A stretch of DNA of 64,000 nucleotides from Trema orientale (Eukaryota > Streptophyta > Magnoliopsida > Rosales > Cannabaceae), in NCBI GenBank assembly GCA_002914845.1, contig JXTC01000039.1, forward strand, positions 538,115 through 602,114, given 5' to 3'. A model generated the notes under the pieces. It made no database searches. It saw only the letters and a list, made by a program, of their open reading frames with translations, and was not told the origin of the DNA. Both the position numbers and the translations under genes were made by a program. Each line of letters begins with the position of its first letter. The first letter of the stretch is position 1. Positions 10,843 through 24,100 of this stretch are shown piece after piece.

Positions 10843-12345
10843 ATGGAAAGACGAAAAAACACTAATAATGGTGTTAAAATAATTGAGGTATGCAAAGTGG
10901 CTCCTGATCCACCTATACTTTCTTCAGAATCAGCTCCTCCAAAGTCTCTACCCCTCTCGTTCTTCGACTTAAGGTGGCTAAAGTATCCACCAATTCAGAG
11001 CCTCTTGTTCTACGAATTGCCGACCCTAGATACAAAAACGACACCTTCTTTGTTGTCGTTATTCCGCTCCGACATCCTTCCAAGGCTCAAACACTCCTTA
11101 TCTCTCACCCTCCATCACTACCTCCCTCTCGCTGGAAACCTCACCTGGCCCGAATCATCCGACAAACCCGTCATCAACTACGTCGAAAGCGACGGCGACG
11201 CCGTTCCGCTCGTGGTGGCCGAGTCCGACGCCGATTTCTACCGCCTTTCGGGCACGAATGAGGGCGTTATCAAATCAGCGGAGTACCATCCTCTTGTGCC
11301 CGACTTGTTCATGTCCAGCGAACGCACCGGGCTGTTAGCCTTGCAAGTCACTACTTTCCGGGACGGCGGATTTTCCATCGGAATCACCACGCACCATGTG
11401 GTTCTCGACGGCAGTACTGTGATCACGTTCCTGAAATCATGGGCTCACACGTGCCGTTCGCTGGGATCAGGACAGTACTCTTACTACAACTACTCTTTAG
11501 TAGTACCCGATCTACCGCTTGAGCTGAAACCATTCTACGACAGAAGCGTCATCAAAGACCCGGCTGGGCTTGAAAATCTCTATTTGAAGCAGTGGCTAGA
11601 CTTGGACGGCCCCAATAATAGAAGCTTAGTTTGTTTTCAGCTGAAGCAAGTTTTCCCTGACTCAGTTCGAGGAGTGTTCCACTTGACACGTGCGGATATA
11701 CAAAAACTGAGGCAGTCAGTGAACCAATATTATTCAGGTGACGACGGTGATCATGTCCATGCATCCACCTTTTCTGTGACCTATGCCTACGTGGTTCTCT
11801 GCTTGGTCAAGGCCGAAGGACTAACGAAAAACGACGACGAAATACTTGTCGGCTTTGGCATGGACTGTCGTTCGCGCTTAGACCCTCCTTTACCCAACAC
11901 GTATTTTGGGAACTGTCTTGTGGGATGTAGAGTGGTTACCAAGACGAAGAGCCTGGTGGTGGATGATGATAATTGTCGTAGTAGTGGTTTAGCTGCGGCT
12001 ACAAAAATCATAAGTGATGGTATAAAAAGTTTGGAGACTAATGGAGTTTTGAAGGGAGCAGAAAAATGGCTTGCAATAGTAACGCCGTCAAATTTCCAGC
12101 CGGCCTCGGTTCCTAGAATGTATACCATTTCCGGGTCGCCGCGTTTCGGGTTTTACAGTGGAACAGATTTTGGATGGGGAAGGCCGCGGAAATTTGACAT
12201 CGTTTCGCTAGATTGGTCAGGGTCCATAAGTCTTTCAGACTGTAGAGATGGGAATGGAGGAGTTGAGATTGGGTTGGTGTTGAGTAAACAGCATATGGAG
12301 ACTTTTGCTTCTTTGTTTGCTCAAGGTCTTGAATCGATTGATTAA
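10843..12345 (+). CDS. BAHD acyltransferase, malonyl-CoA:phenolic/anthocyanin glucoside type
   Basis: A single-exon gene of 500 codons, a normal size for the family. BAHD enzymes transfer an acyl group from a CoA thioester to an alcohol or sugar hydroxyl in the cytosol. The catalytic HxxxD is H185-D189 in THHVVLDG. The structural DFGWG motif is at 442-446. YFGNC at 354-358 is typical of the clade that includes anthocyanin and phenolic glucoside malonyltransferases, so malonyl transfer to a glucoside is the best guess. The exact acceptor cannot be read from sequence. The frame is intact and all key motifs are present. The codon composition is more GC-rich than the flanks. No neighbouring pathway gene is seen. 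Confidence 0.92.
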   Translation: MERRKNTNNGVKIIEVCKVAPDPPILSSESAPPKSLPLSFFDLRWLKYPPIQSLLFYELPTLDTKTTPSLLSLFRSDILPRLKHSLSLTLHHYLPLAGNLTWPESSDKPVINYVESDGDAVPLVVAESDADFYRLSGTNEGVIKSAEYHPLVPDLFMSSERTGLLALQVTTFRDGGFSIGITTHHVVLDGSTVITFLKSWAHTCRSLGSGQYSYYNYSLVVPDLPLELKPFYDRSVIKDPAGLENLYLKQWLDLDGPNNRSLVCFQLKQVFPDSVRGVFHLTRADIQKLRQSVNQYYSGDDGDHVHASTFSVTYAYVVLCLVKAEGLTKNDDEILVGFGMDCRSRLDPPLPNTYFGNCLVGCRVVTKTKSLVVDDDNCRSSGLAAATKIISDGIKSLETNGVLKGAEKWLAIVTPSNFQPASVPRMYTISGSPRFGFYSGTDFGWGRPRKFDIVSLDWSGSISLSDCRDGNGGVEIGLVLSKQHMETFASLFAQGLESID

Positions 12346-12348
12346 TTT

Positions 12349-13104
12349 CATACATCTATTCTATGCCAACAATATTGGACTTGCAATCAGCCGGAAGTAA
12401 TCTATTTGGTGGGCATTTTCTTTTATGCTTTGCTTTAATAATCCTATATGTGAAGGCAGTTATTATCATAGATCTAGTTTTATTAATATATTTTGTCCCA
12501 CCTTATTCTAAAATTATCAGAGATTTACTCGTTTTAGTATGTATTTTGCTTGTTTCTTTTAGATTTGAAGCTTTCGAGATCCAAATTTAAAATAATATTT
12601 TATATTTTAAAGATCGATCAATGCAGAAAAATTATTATTATATCAATCAAAGAAATAACCCTGGTAGTGGCTTTGAACAAGTTGGAGAGATATCTCTTTG
12701 TTTGGTAGTGTCATTGTATCTCTTTGTTTGATTGTAATAGATAGTCTTGATGGCTAAATTAGTTGCTTGGTGAATACTTGTGGTCCTACTTATATCTATC
12801 GGTTGGTGTCTATATCTTATTCCATTTGTTTTTCATATCTATTTATTTAGACGAGACAAATATATTTACTAGATGGGTGTATTAAAGGTATTTGGCTATT
12901 TGAAAAACTCAACGCATAAATGGGACATTTCAGTTTAGGAGTATAATTTCAAGATTTCTAGAGTAGTTGGATTTTGTGTTGAGCTTTGTAAATTACATTT
13001 GGAATTACAGACTTAAACTTTCTGCATAACTCAATTTAACGAAATTAAGTATTTATTATAATTTACAAAAATTTCATTGTAGAAGTTAGTTAGTAGGACG
13101 TTTT
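12349..13104. other. Intergenic between BAHD and LRR kinase genes
   Basis: It holds the 3' flanks of two convergent genes. A short frame at 12363-12590 is hydrophobic but lies directly after the BAHD stop and is most likely its 3' UTR. Confidence 0.4.
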
Positions 13105-16100
13105 TTAGGAATTCCCAACAAGGATGGATAGAATCTGGGACACGTCTTTCATGGTTGGCCTAGATTGTGGATTTTCGTTTAAGCATGCAACTATAAGCTT
13201 CAAGATATCAACCACTTTATCTAAAATGTCTTGTGGAGGCGGCGGAAGGCGATTGTCTAATACATCTTCTAGCATTGCCACTGTCCTTGTTGACGGTGAC
13301 GACAGAGACAAGGTTAGATTGCCCGGATGCCGTCCTTTAATCACTTCTAATACTAGCACTCCAAAACTATACACGTCACATTTCTCAGTTACCTTCATCG
13401 TGTAAGCAAACTCTGCAATTTTCCAATGATATTAGAAAACAAGAAAAAACGATCATTTTGTATTCATTAATCATGTGATAATGAATAGACGAAAATAAAA
13501 TGAAATGAAATTAAGGGATATATAATATGGTAAGATATATAACTAGTAAAAAACAGTTAAAAATAACGTGCGAGTAAATTTTTTTAAAATAAACGATTCA
13601 CAACAAAGAAGCAACAAGATAAACTCGATATCCCAATTAGGATAGCACCCAAAGGGACCATCTCTTCCTCAATAACTCTAATCTATAAGTTTTAATATAA
13701 TAAGAAGATAAAATAATACAAAAGTATCCAAAATAATAAACAATATTCGAGAGTGGGGAAGGAAACCCGAAAAATGAAACGATTAGCAGTGCCTTGTTAA
13801 AATCTGATTAGGCTAAACTTAATCGTAAAAAACCTAGATATTAAGGAAGAAGACTGCATCAGGGGAAATGACAATTGTAGAAATAAAATAGGGAGATTAA
13901 TGCCACCAACAATTCTAAGAATACTCTAGGCCGGCGAAAGCAAATTTACTTTCATCTGCAGCACTATTTCCCTCATCATGAGAAACATTATGAGAAGCTC
14001 GAAAATTCACTGAACTAATATAGAGAAGACATTGGCCCCATCTAGCCCGATTCTTCCAACTAGACAGAAATGAGCCTTTTTCTCAATCATAAATGACACA
14101 AGTAGAGTTCGACTCTATCCAAAGATTAATGGACTAAGTGAAATAATATTTAAATTTCTATATTTAAAAAAAAAAAATACTGCAACACTTTTTAAAAAAA
14201 AGAAAAAGAAAAAGAAAGTACCATTGCATATTTTCATAGTTTACCACATAATTTCTTTTTAAGAAAGTATTAATGCTCTTCCTAATTTGAAATATGGTAT
14301 AAGAGAAACCACCCTATCTATTTTTCTTTTTTTCCTTAGAAAGATGATTTTTATCCATCAGATCTAAAAACATTCAGATAATCATTATTCAGATAATTAG
14401 GTAAAATGAACTAGTGCCGAATAATATAACTATTATGTGGATGAATTAAGGACATTTTAAAGCAAAAGACAATATTTTATGAAATCTATTTTTTTTTTTT
14501 AAAAAAATTATTTTAAAAAGTAAAGAAAGGCTTTGCTTGGTAAGATTTTTATAAATTGAATCAAAATTTCAAGACAAGTAGTAACAAATTAATTAAAGTT
14601 TCTGATTCTATGCATAAATTACATGGTACGTACGTACGTATAACGTACCTGGTGCAACATAGCCGAAAGTGCCAGCAAGAACGGTCCAATTTGACGAGTC
14701 CTTCTCTAGAAGCTTAGCAGTACCAAAATCCGAAATGCAAGCCTCATAATTGGAGTCTAGCAAAATATTTTTGGTGGATATGTCTCGATGAACAATAGGA
14801 GGAGAGGTCTCAAAGTGCATGTACGACAACCCATCAGCCACGCCTCTAATGATATTAACTCTCTTACTCCAATCCAACTCCCTAGCTTCACTGTCGTTTC
14901 TCAGCTTTGAACTCAAGCTACCCTGTTCAAGGAACTCGTAGATCAAGAACGAGTGCCTCAAATGGGAGCAAAACCCATGAAGCTTCACGATGTTTCGATG
15001 TCGTATCTTGGTCAACGCCCTCACCTCGTTCAAGAACTCTTTATAGGATTCCGAGGTCAACGACGACCAAGTTTGAGAAGTAGTAGCAGTACTTCCAATT
15101 ATACCATATTCAAGCTTCTTGACGGCCACTACCAGGGTTGATATTGCCGATGAGGACGAATAAGAAGAAGGAAGCTCCGCTTTGTAAACGGTTCCAGTTC
15201 CTCCTCTCCCGATGCAATACGCGGAATCGAAGTCTTCGGTCGCTTTTATGATTTCATCATATAATCTTTTCCCGTCGAAGTTTGAAACAGAGAACAACGA
15301 TTTCACTTCAACTATTTCCAACTGTTGATCGTCTTTGTCAGTATTTTTCTTCCCCTCTCTTTGCAGAAATATATAGATTGAAATTGAACAGAGAACAAAG
15401 AGAAGAACCCCGAGAATCGGATAAACCACGATATAATACTTAACACTGCGGCTGTGTTTTGATGGCGCCGGAGATTCGCAGAGCCTTAGTCCGGTTACAT
15501 TGTTGCTACACAAACCTCTGTTTCCCTCCAGTGCTCCAATTGGAGCGTTAAGAAAGGCTTTGTTGTTAGGAAGAGGGCCCCACAATTCGTTGTACGAAAT
15601 GTCAACGTACAACAATCCGGGGAGTTGGTCAAAATTGCTGGGAATATTTCCGGAAAGGTTATTATGGGAGATGTTTAAGGTCAACAAGCTCTGTAAACCC
15701 CTCAACTCGGCTGGAATTTCCCCTGTGAGATAGTTATGACTCAGATCAAGTATTGAGAGATGACCCAACTTGCCAAACTCAATTGGGATTCCTCGGCTCA
15801 ATCCGTTGTTGCTCAAATTCATGTGGTAGAGATTCAATAAGTTAAGCCCCAGGGTTCCTGGGATTGACTTGGTCAAACTGTTTGAGGACAAATCAAGAGA
15901 CTCAAGGTGAGTTAGTGACCCGAGTTCGTGAGGTATTTCACCGGAGAGCTGATTGTTATTCAACTCCAAAATCACCAACGAAGACAGTTTCCCCAACGTT
16001 TTAGGAATCTCTCCCACTAAAAGGTTCGAGGAAAAGTCGAGTACAGAGAGTTGAGATAAGTTTCCAATCTCTTGTGGTATGGAACCAGAGATTTTGTTCC

Positions 16101-17433
16101 CACTAATCAAAATAGCTTCTAGGCTTTTAGACATCCCCCACTTTGGTGAAATTTCTCCGTAGAATTCGTTGTTACTAAATTTAAAAAAATGCAAGTCCGG
16201 ATACATGAAATGGCCCAAATCTTCGGATATGTTTCCACTTAAGTGGTTGTCATGGATGCTGAATCTATACAAGCTTGAGCAATTCTTCAAGCTTTTTGGG
16301 ATGGGACCAACAAAATAATTCCCATTAGCAGTGAAATTCCGAAGCAAGTTGTTATGGCATATGTTTTGGGGCAAATAACCGGTGAATCGGTTCCTGGCGA
16401 GTCTTAGCACGGTCAGCTTGGTAAGGTTCTGTATTGACTGGGGAATGGAACCAGAGAGATTGTTGTCACGAATGTACAGAATCTCTAGTTTGGTCAGATT
16501 GCCAAGTGAAGTTGGGAGGGTTCCACTGAGTTGATTCTCCCACAATTCTAGAGAAACAAGAGAGCTCATTCTTCCAATACGATCTGAAATTGGACCCGAA
16601 AGTTGATTACGGTTGAGATGAATTTGGGACAGGTTTCTGAGATCGTACAAGGATTCCGGGATTGTTCCAGAAAGGTAGTTTTCGGATATGGATAACACTT
16701 TTAGCTTTCTAAAGCTTCCAAATGTTGAAGGGATGGGGCCCCCGAGATTGTTAGTTTCCATGTAAAGTTCGACCAAATTGGATAGATTCCCCATTTGGAT
16801 AGGAATGATTCCAGAAAGTGAATTCTTGTTGAGACTTAAGTAAGCCAGGTTGGTCAAATTTCCAAAGGAAGCAGGAATAGAACCATTTAGCTTGTTGTTG
16901 TGAAGAGCAAGCTTAGTGAGGGATGATCTTGTATAGCCTATTTCTTGTGGAATTGAGCCGTTTAACTTGTTGTTGGCCAAGAGAAGGAATTCTAGGTTCA
17001 AGAGATGGCCGATTTCGATTGGGATTTCCCCGGAAAAGTGATTGGTGGAGAAATCAAGATAAATGAGCTTGGAGAGGAAAGAGATCTCAGGTGGGATTGT
17101 ACCAAAAATTGAGTTCATGCTGAGATTAAAGTACTCGAGATTAGGGAAAGAAGAGAATGGAAATTCATGGAGCGTACCTTGTAAACCAGATTTTGTAAGG
17201 TTTATTCTAATGACACTTCCACCGGTGTTGCAACCAATTCCAAACCAACTGCATGGACTTGTAGTACCATTAGTCCATGAAGTTAGGAGTGAAATAGAGT
17301 CATTTTGAAGGGTCGCTTTCCATTTGAGAAGCGCATCAGCTTCTTGATTAGTTGAAGCTGAATCACCATTAATAATGGTTGGTACAATAAAAAGGACTAA
17401 GAAGGTTAGAGAGAGGCTTTTCAGACTTTCCAT
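13105..17433 (-). CDS. LRR receptor-like kinase, MIK2-like (LRR XII type), two exons
   Basis: Exon 1 is 14649-17433 and exon 2 is 13105-13412. The split glutamate codon (G|AG) joins GYVAP to [18 protein letters not shown] and gives a protein of about 1030 residues. A signal peptide covers residues 1-23, then an LRR N-cap ([10 protein letters not shown]...CSW), about 20 LRRs (75-620) and a transmembrane helix (666-691). The kinase has the glycine loop GRGGTGTVY (742-750), K772, HRD (882-884) and DFG (902-904), so it should be an active RD kinase at the plasma membrane. The architecture matches MDIS1-interacting receptor-like kinase 2 proteins. True orthology, and therefore the ligand, is not shown. 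The 1236-bp intron starts in a run of GTACGT repeats. The loop between strands is serine-rich and longer than usual. Confidence 0.9.
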
Positions 17434-19110
17434 AGCGTTTATGTATAGGATATGAATATGATTGTTTAGAGTGAGCTTGCTTTAACTCTTTAGGGTCTAA
17501 TTAACCTGCTTGTCATTCTAGAAAATCACATAGAAATCAAACTTGAAATGTTTTCTTATTTTTGTGTCGTGCCTATATAGTCAAAGCCTCATTTTCTAAG
17601 TGAGATCCTCTTACTTATTCTCACCTTTGTATTGAAGTTACCAAATTAGTCGTAAGAGGCTTCACTGTATAATAATGGAGAAAAGAACCGAGTCACACAC
17701 ACGGTAACTTCTTACTTCAATTTATTAGAAAGCAGTGCTGGGATCATAAGTCATAAAGTGGACTCAGGAAATGGAGATTATTCTACAGTATGGACTTTTT
17801 CTTTTTAATTATTATTTTATTTAGCTAAGAACAGCATGGACTTTACTTATATATATATATATATATATATATATACTCACCCTTAGGGATAATATACTTA
17901 ATTGAGTCATCCCACAAATTTGACCAAAGAACGGTTCCTCTTATCTTTATTTAGAAATACTGTATCTAAATGTTTTGATTGTTTATTCGTCAGAGAGATT
18001 TTTAATTTGTTTGCTTTCTTTTGAATTGGTAAGATCAATATATTAAATTCTCTTTAAGCGTTGAATTTGGAAACTTCTATGCTTTTTCCTAGCTAGGGAG
18101 TATAGTGCACCCGCGACTATCTTATTAATTGGTTTTCTTATTTGTTTTGATTTTATTTGTAATTGCTATACCTAGTGTACTATATCCAAAACTTACGTTT
18201 TATATGACAGACTTACATACGACCATACTATACATGATATGAAAATAGTGAAAATAAGAATTAAGAGAAGCGACAATTTGTTGATTGAAATTTAAGCCAA
18301 ATTGTTGTATCCGCAGAACAATATATTATATGGAATAAAGAGATAAAAATGAAAAGAAAATGGGAGAGAGGTTGATATCTGCAAACTATCAAGTCAAAAA
18401 ATCTTAAATTTTGGTAGCATATTTTAAAAGATACTATGTAACCGCTAAGCAAGAGTTTGAGAATTAGGGTATATGAGTTGCTTCTACAAAGCCAGTTATG
18501 CTTCTATCATATAAATTTCCTAAAATATTATTTTTATAATACAATCTATAGTTTAATAAACACTAAAATGATGCTTATAAATAATAATAGTTTTGTAAAT
18601 TTAATTTAATTACCGAACGCTTAAATCTTCTTTTTTTTTCACTTCTACTTATATTTAAATCACAACTTCAGAATGGCGTTGTTAGTATTTGTATGTGTAA
18701 GATTAGACAAATAAAATTCACAAACACTTGCATTTACAAATATACACGGTCACAAATAATAAAAATAAGTAAATTTTGAGACTCGAGACCTCGAAAACCA
18801 ACTTGCAAAACCCTATTGAAAATGGCAGATAGAATCGTATGTCGAAGGTCGGTCTTTGAAGGTGTTAGTGATGAGCTAGAGAGAGAATTGTATTGGAGGT
18901 CTTCGAGAAGAGAGAAACCCAAGGTCGACAATGGCGGTTTTTGGTGAGAGAGAGACTGATCTTCAATGGTTGTTCATTCGTGTTCAGGGGGAGAGAGTCT
19001 AAATCGTGAAAGTGAGAGTTTGAAACCGTAAAAGTGAGAGTGGTAGGTGTCAAGGATAATTCTGGTATTAAATAATATAAAACCCAAAAATGGATATATC
19101 TGTTCATTAA
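17434..19110. other. Upstream region of the LRR kinase
   Basis: It contains a (TA)n microsatellite at about 17850-17875. Short frames on the minus strand at 18734-19206 show no family signature. No RNA gene seen. Confidence 0.4.
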
Positions 19111-19539
19111 GGCTATGTTTGGTAGAGAGGAGAGAAAGTAGGAGGGAAGGAAAAATAAGAAGGGAAAGAAAATGTGTAGGATAGAAAGGAAAGTGTCTTT
19201 CCTCAATTGTTGTTTGGTAAGTAGGAAGGAAAGAAAATTAGTATATTTTAAAATGACTATTTTGCCCTTTTTTTTAAAATTTCAAAAGTAGTATATAAGG
19301 TTAATTTGGTAAATTTACTTTAAAGCATTTGTAAAAAAACTTTTCCTCTCCCTTTTCTCTCCATTTTTGGGAGGAAAATATTGGAGTGGGTCCCACCGTA
19401 TTTTTTCCTCCCCTTTTCTCTTCCATTTTCTCTTCCCTTCCCTTTTCCCTCTTACCAAACAACCCAAAATTTTTTTTCTCTCCACTTTTTCCTCAAAATT
19501 TTTCCTTCCTCTCCCTTTTCCTTCCTACCAAACATAGCC
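19111..19539. mobile_element. Tourist-type (PIF/Harbinger) MITE, 429 bp, TAA duplication
   Basis: The ends are GGCTATGTTTGGTAG and its exact complement CTACCAAACATAGCC. The flanking trinucleotides are TAA (19108-19110) and TAA (19540-19542). The interior is purine-rich on one arm and pyrimidine-rich on the other. The termini and 3-bp duplication are diagnostic for Tourist-like elements. Confidence 0.88.
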
Positions 19540-19908
19540 TAAATGAAAAGGGGATATATATTAATCCTAAACCCCAAAATGGGCTCCTTTTGTTCAAAGC
19601 CCTTTTATTTACTTTAAGCCCAATAATATTATGACCCAAAGCAAAATGGGTCTTTCCATCCTAGGAATGGCTTCAATGGCGCAATTTTTGTATTTTATGA
19701 TTATCCGTAGCTTTGAATGGTGACTATCCACCCTTATCAGGATATGGGTTTGGATTATGTTTCGAACTACCTAAACTTTCCTTATTTGAGTTATTATCCA
19801 TGTCCATGTAATGGTTTGCGTTATAATTTGATATTCATCAGTGATCGGTTAAAAAATGGGGCATTCATGTACATATTCCTAATTCATAGTGCAACCGAGA
19901 TTCATTTA

Positions 19909-20334
19909 TGACATGTTTACTTCGCCGTAATCATAATCGGAATGAAAGGAGAAATAAAAAGAAAAAATATGGGGAATCGGAATAATCATTTATATTACGT
20001 TGTTTACTTTAAATTTATGGGAAAGGGAATCAAAACCATTAAAATACCATTCATATGTTTACCTAACACAAGAAACGTAATGTGAATGTTATAATTGACT
20101 AAATTATAGATATTTTGGGAATAAAATTGTATTTTAATATTTTAATTATAAATAAATAGATAAAAATCTTTACAGGTAATGATATTCTTAGGATATTAGG
20201 AGGGGAAACATTCCTATTCTTTTCCCTAATTTTATGTGGACTCTACACAATTCTTTCATTCCCATATTTTAGTAAACAACTAAATGAGAATCATTACCAT
20301 ATATGATTCTCATTATCTTTTGGTAAACATGCCA
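19909..20334. mobile_element. PIF/Harbinger-type MITE, 426 bp, TTA duplication
   Basis: The left end TGACATGTTTAC and the complement of the right end TGGCATGTTTAC differ by one base. Flanks are TTA (19906-19908) and TTA (20335-20337). The TIR motif GTTTAC recurs internally near 20009, 20058 and 20270, as subterminal repeats do in this group. No coding capacity. Confidence 0.82.
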
Positions 20335-20337
20335 TTA

Positions 20338-21159
20338 ATGGATTCTAAGATATGGGCCAGGAGTGTTAGCTTCCTCTCTTTACTACACTCCTGTCTTACT
20401 ATTTTTTTTTTTTTTTAGGATTTTTATATGTTGATTCTACTATCTATCTTACATTTTTATAGTGTTAAAAAGTATAATGGACTAAACATCTCAAATAGTG
20501 AAACTAATGAACCTTATGATTAGCTTCATCTGAAAGAAGTTCTTTTTCTTATCATGTCCGTAAAATCTTAACATTTTTTTGTTTCCTTCAACCTCCATAA
20601 AAATTAGATATCAAAAGCTACGACAAGGAAATCTGAACTTCAAAACTTCATCGTACTCGAAAATTTCAGTTTTGTCATTCCTCAATTATCGACTCATGGT
20701 TGTGTTGATTTTGAATTTAAAAGATTTTAATTCACGGATTGAATGAGGATGGTATTTAAAGTTATAGGGTAGGTTGTATGTGTTCCTTCTTCCAAAGAGA
20801 GAGATTGAAATTATTGCATACAATTCCATATCACAATGTTAAAGGTCTTTTTTCACTTTTTTCTTTTAGTTTTTATTTATTTATTTATTTATATCTCTTC
20901 AATTTGAGGTCACGTGTTTATTTCTGTGATCAAGTTTATTACCACTTTGTCACTTGCTAGTAAATTTAAGGACTCTAATTTGGTCATTTTAATTTTTCAA
21001 GTACCAAACCGTGACATTTTTGAGGAGTTGAAGGATCTTTGATGCCAATTACCCTTATTTTCCCATCGTTACATCTCACCGGACCTTGAAACGTGTATCC
21101 AAAGTGTATCATAATCAAAGAAAAGACGAGACCTCAACAAGTTCACTCCAGAAGCAGCC
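20338..21159. other. Promoter side of RH39
   Basis: A T run near 20401 and a TTTA microsatellite at about 20872-20893. No TATA box is evident at the expected position. Confidence 0.35.
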
Positions 21160-24100
21160 ATGGGAGGAGCTGCAAAGACCCTTCTCACCATCTCTCTCTC
21201 TTCAAACCTTTCTGCCTTGTCTCGTTTATCAGCACCCAAACGCTTCCCCACTCTCTTCAAACCCACTAGGGTTTTTGTAGGGTTTAGGCCTCTCTGCACC
21301 GCCACACCCGCCACCGCTTCCGAAACCGATACCATTGATCCGGACCAAGCCATTCAACCCCTTAGGCACTCCATCCTTCTTGAGAGGCTGAGACTCAGAC
21401 ACCTCAAAGACTCTGCAAAACCCGCTGACGCAACCAAAAGCTCACCACGGTCAGCAGCTGGCTATGGTGAGAAGGAGGGTGGAGATGGGTTGGAAAAGTC
21501 CCAGAAGAATAAGAAGAAGAAAGTGGTTGAGAGCTTTGAAGAACTGGGTCTGACTGAGGAGGTAATGGGGGCTGTAAGAGAGATGGGTATTGAGGTTCCT
21601 ACTGAGATTCAGATTATTGGGGTCCCAGCTGTGTTGGAAGGAAAGAGTGTTGTTTTGGGTTCTCATACTGGGTCTGGCAAGACCTTGGCTTATATGTTGC
21701 CTCTTGTTCAGGTACTTCTATTTCCTAGTTTTCTTTGCAATTTGTCTTCTCTTCTGTTGATTGGATTTTGGAAGTGGGTTTTGTTTAATATCAGGGGTTT
21801 TTAGTTTTGTTTCAATTTGGTTTGGTTTTGGATTATGATGTAACTTTGATTTGGTTTCTTTATGTTATTAAATTAACATAATTTGGTGGCTTTATTGAAA
21901 TGTGCTGCCTTGGTTGTATTCTGTGTTTCCATTTTTTCACCGTAGTGGCTAGAGTGAAGTTAATCAAATATGATCAATTGTATCTACTTTCATTTCTTCA
22001 CACAGATTTTAATATATGTTGATTTTGCCTCCGTTGCACCTTTTATTAATGAGAGAACTGTAATTATTTAAAACTTCCAGTTGCTGAGACGGGATGAGGA
22101 ATTATTTGGTATGCTAATGAAGCCGAGGCGTCCTCGTGCGGTTGTGCTGTGCCCCACAAGGGAGCTCTCTGAGCAGGTGCGATTTGTATAGCTTTGTAAT
22201 TTAAGATCAATAAAGACTATTTGGACTCTGCCTTTCTGGTTAGCAATATGTGGGCCTTGCAGGTTTTCCGAGTTGCCAAGTCCATTAGCCATCACGCTCG
22301 ATTCCGGTCTACTATGGTAAGTGGTGGTGGCCGATTAAGACCACAGGAAGATTCATTGAATGGTGCAACTGATATGGTTGTTGGGACCCCTGGAAGGGTT
22401 CTTCAACATATTCAGGATGGGAACATGGTTTATGGTGACATCAAGTACGTGGTAAGTGTTCTGATATATTAACTTTGTGTACTTAGACAATATTCATGTA
22501 CTATATTTTTCTTCTTGATTATTTATTTATCCATTTTTACTTTATAAATTAGCCTTATAATAATAACTTATGTGGAGTTCTCCTTTTTTTTTTTTTCTTT
22601 TTTTTCCTGTAAATCTATTGGCAGGTGTTGGATGAAGCAGATACCATGTTTGATCATGGTTTTGGACCTGACATTCGTAAGTTCCTGGCCCCATTGAAAC
22701 ATCGTGCATCAAAACCTGATGGTCAAGGATTCCAAACTGTTTTGGTCACTGCAACAATGACAAAAGTATGTTACATAGACTCGCATTTCATGAATAACTT
22801 AAAAACCGGTTGTATATATGGGTTTTTGACTGCATATTAATATTAAAAGTTCCATCCATTCTTTAATAGTGTTCTTTGGTTTCTTTGCTGATGAGTATGT
22901 TATTTTCATAGAGCTTATTAGGAGGCTTTTAATTGATATTCCATTGATGTCTCTGTGGTTTTAGTCTTTTAGATTCATAGGAAAAAACGATAGTGTCTTT
23001 TGATGGCAATGAGACTCCGTATGGGTTTGGGAATAGTCATTTTCTCATAAGAGTTTGTGTCTAATGTTCAATNTGATACATATGTATTTATTAATTTTTT
23101 TAAAACGTAAAGTATAAATTACTCAAAGGATGTTTATGTTATTAATAAGTATAAATTGCTGACTCTCTGGCTATGATTGATTTTAAGATAAAAATGAATG
23201 AAACAGGAGTTAAAATGGAGATAGAGTTAAAATGGAGATAAAGATGATCAAGAGAACTATACCTTCTTCCTTCCTACTTATTAATAACATAAAAATCTTT
23301 GTTAATTCTCAAATAACAAAATATAGAAAGTAGGATTTAAATTGCTATTATATGATTTCTCACGTTTACCATTTGTTTGCTGCAATTTAGTATTCCTCCA
23401 AGTTATGATATTTTAATGAAGTTGGATAGTTGACCTTTAAGAGGTTTTACAGGCAGTGCAAAAGCTGATTGATGAGGAGTTCCAAGGGATCGAACATTTG
23501 CGCACATCAACATTGCATAAAAAAGTTGCATCTGCGCGTCATGATTTCATCAAACTTTCAGGCTCAGAAAACAAGATGGAAGCATTACTACAGGTCTACT
23601 GTTGTTCACTTATCATTATATATTTCTTTTTAGTTTAAACAATTAACAACTATGTCTTGTCAAGGTAAGAAACAAGTGACAGTAATGTGTAACGTTTTGC
23701 AATACTGTGTTTTCAATCTCTTTAATAGCATCATAAGTTTATACTTCGGTACTCATTAAAATAGATCTTTGTATATTGGCAGCTTGAAGCATGTTCTTCA
23801 ATTAGTACTATTTACATCGACAAGAAACTAGTAAAAATTACCACCGTAATATGTACTATTATATGGTACTGCATCATTTATTTATAATGAGATCTTTTAC
23901 CTGGAGTTAAGTACTACCAGAAGTTTTGCTTTTTTTTTTCTTTTTCCCTATAGCTAAGTACTACTAAAAGGCTGCTACTTGCTCATTAGCTGTTTGATGA
24001 ATATCAAGGACTTCTTAAATGTTTACCAATACAAATGAACACTTGCTAGATTAAAGGGTATTCTTATTCACAAAGCAGTAGGAAGTAAAAGGTACAGTTA

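Noticed and set aside
13124..13405. Plus-strand frame opposite the kinase second exon
   Set aside because: It is the mirror of the conserved kinase exon on the minus strand, which has clear motifs (SDVYSFG-type block).
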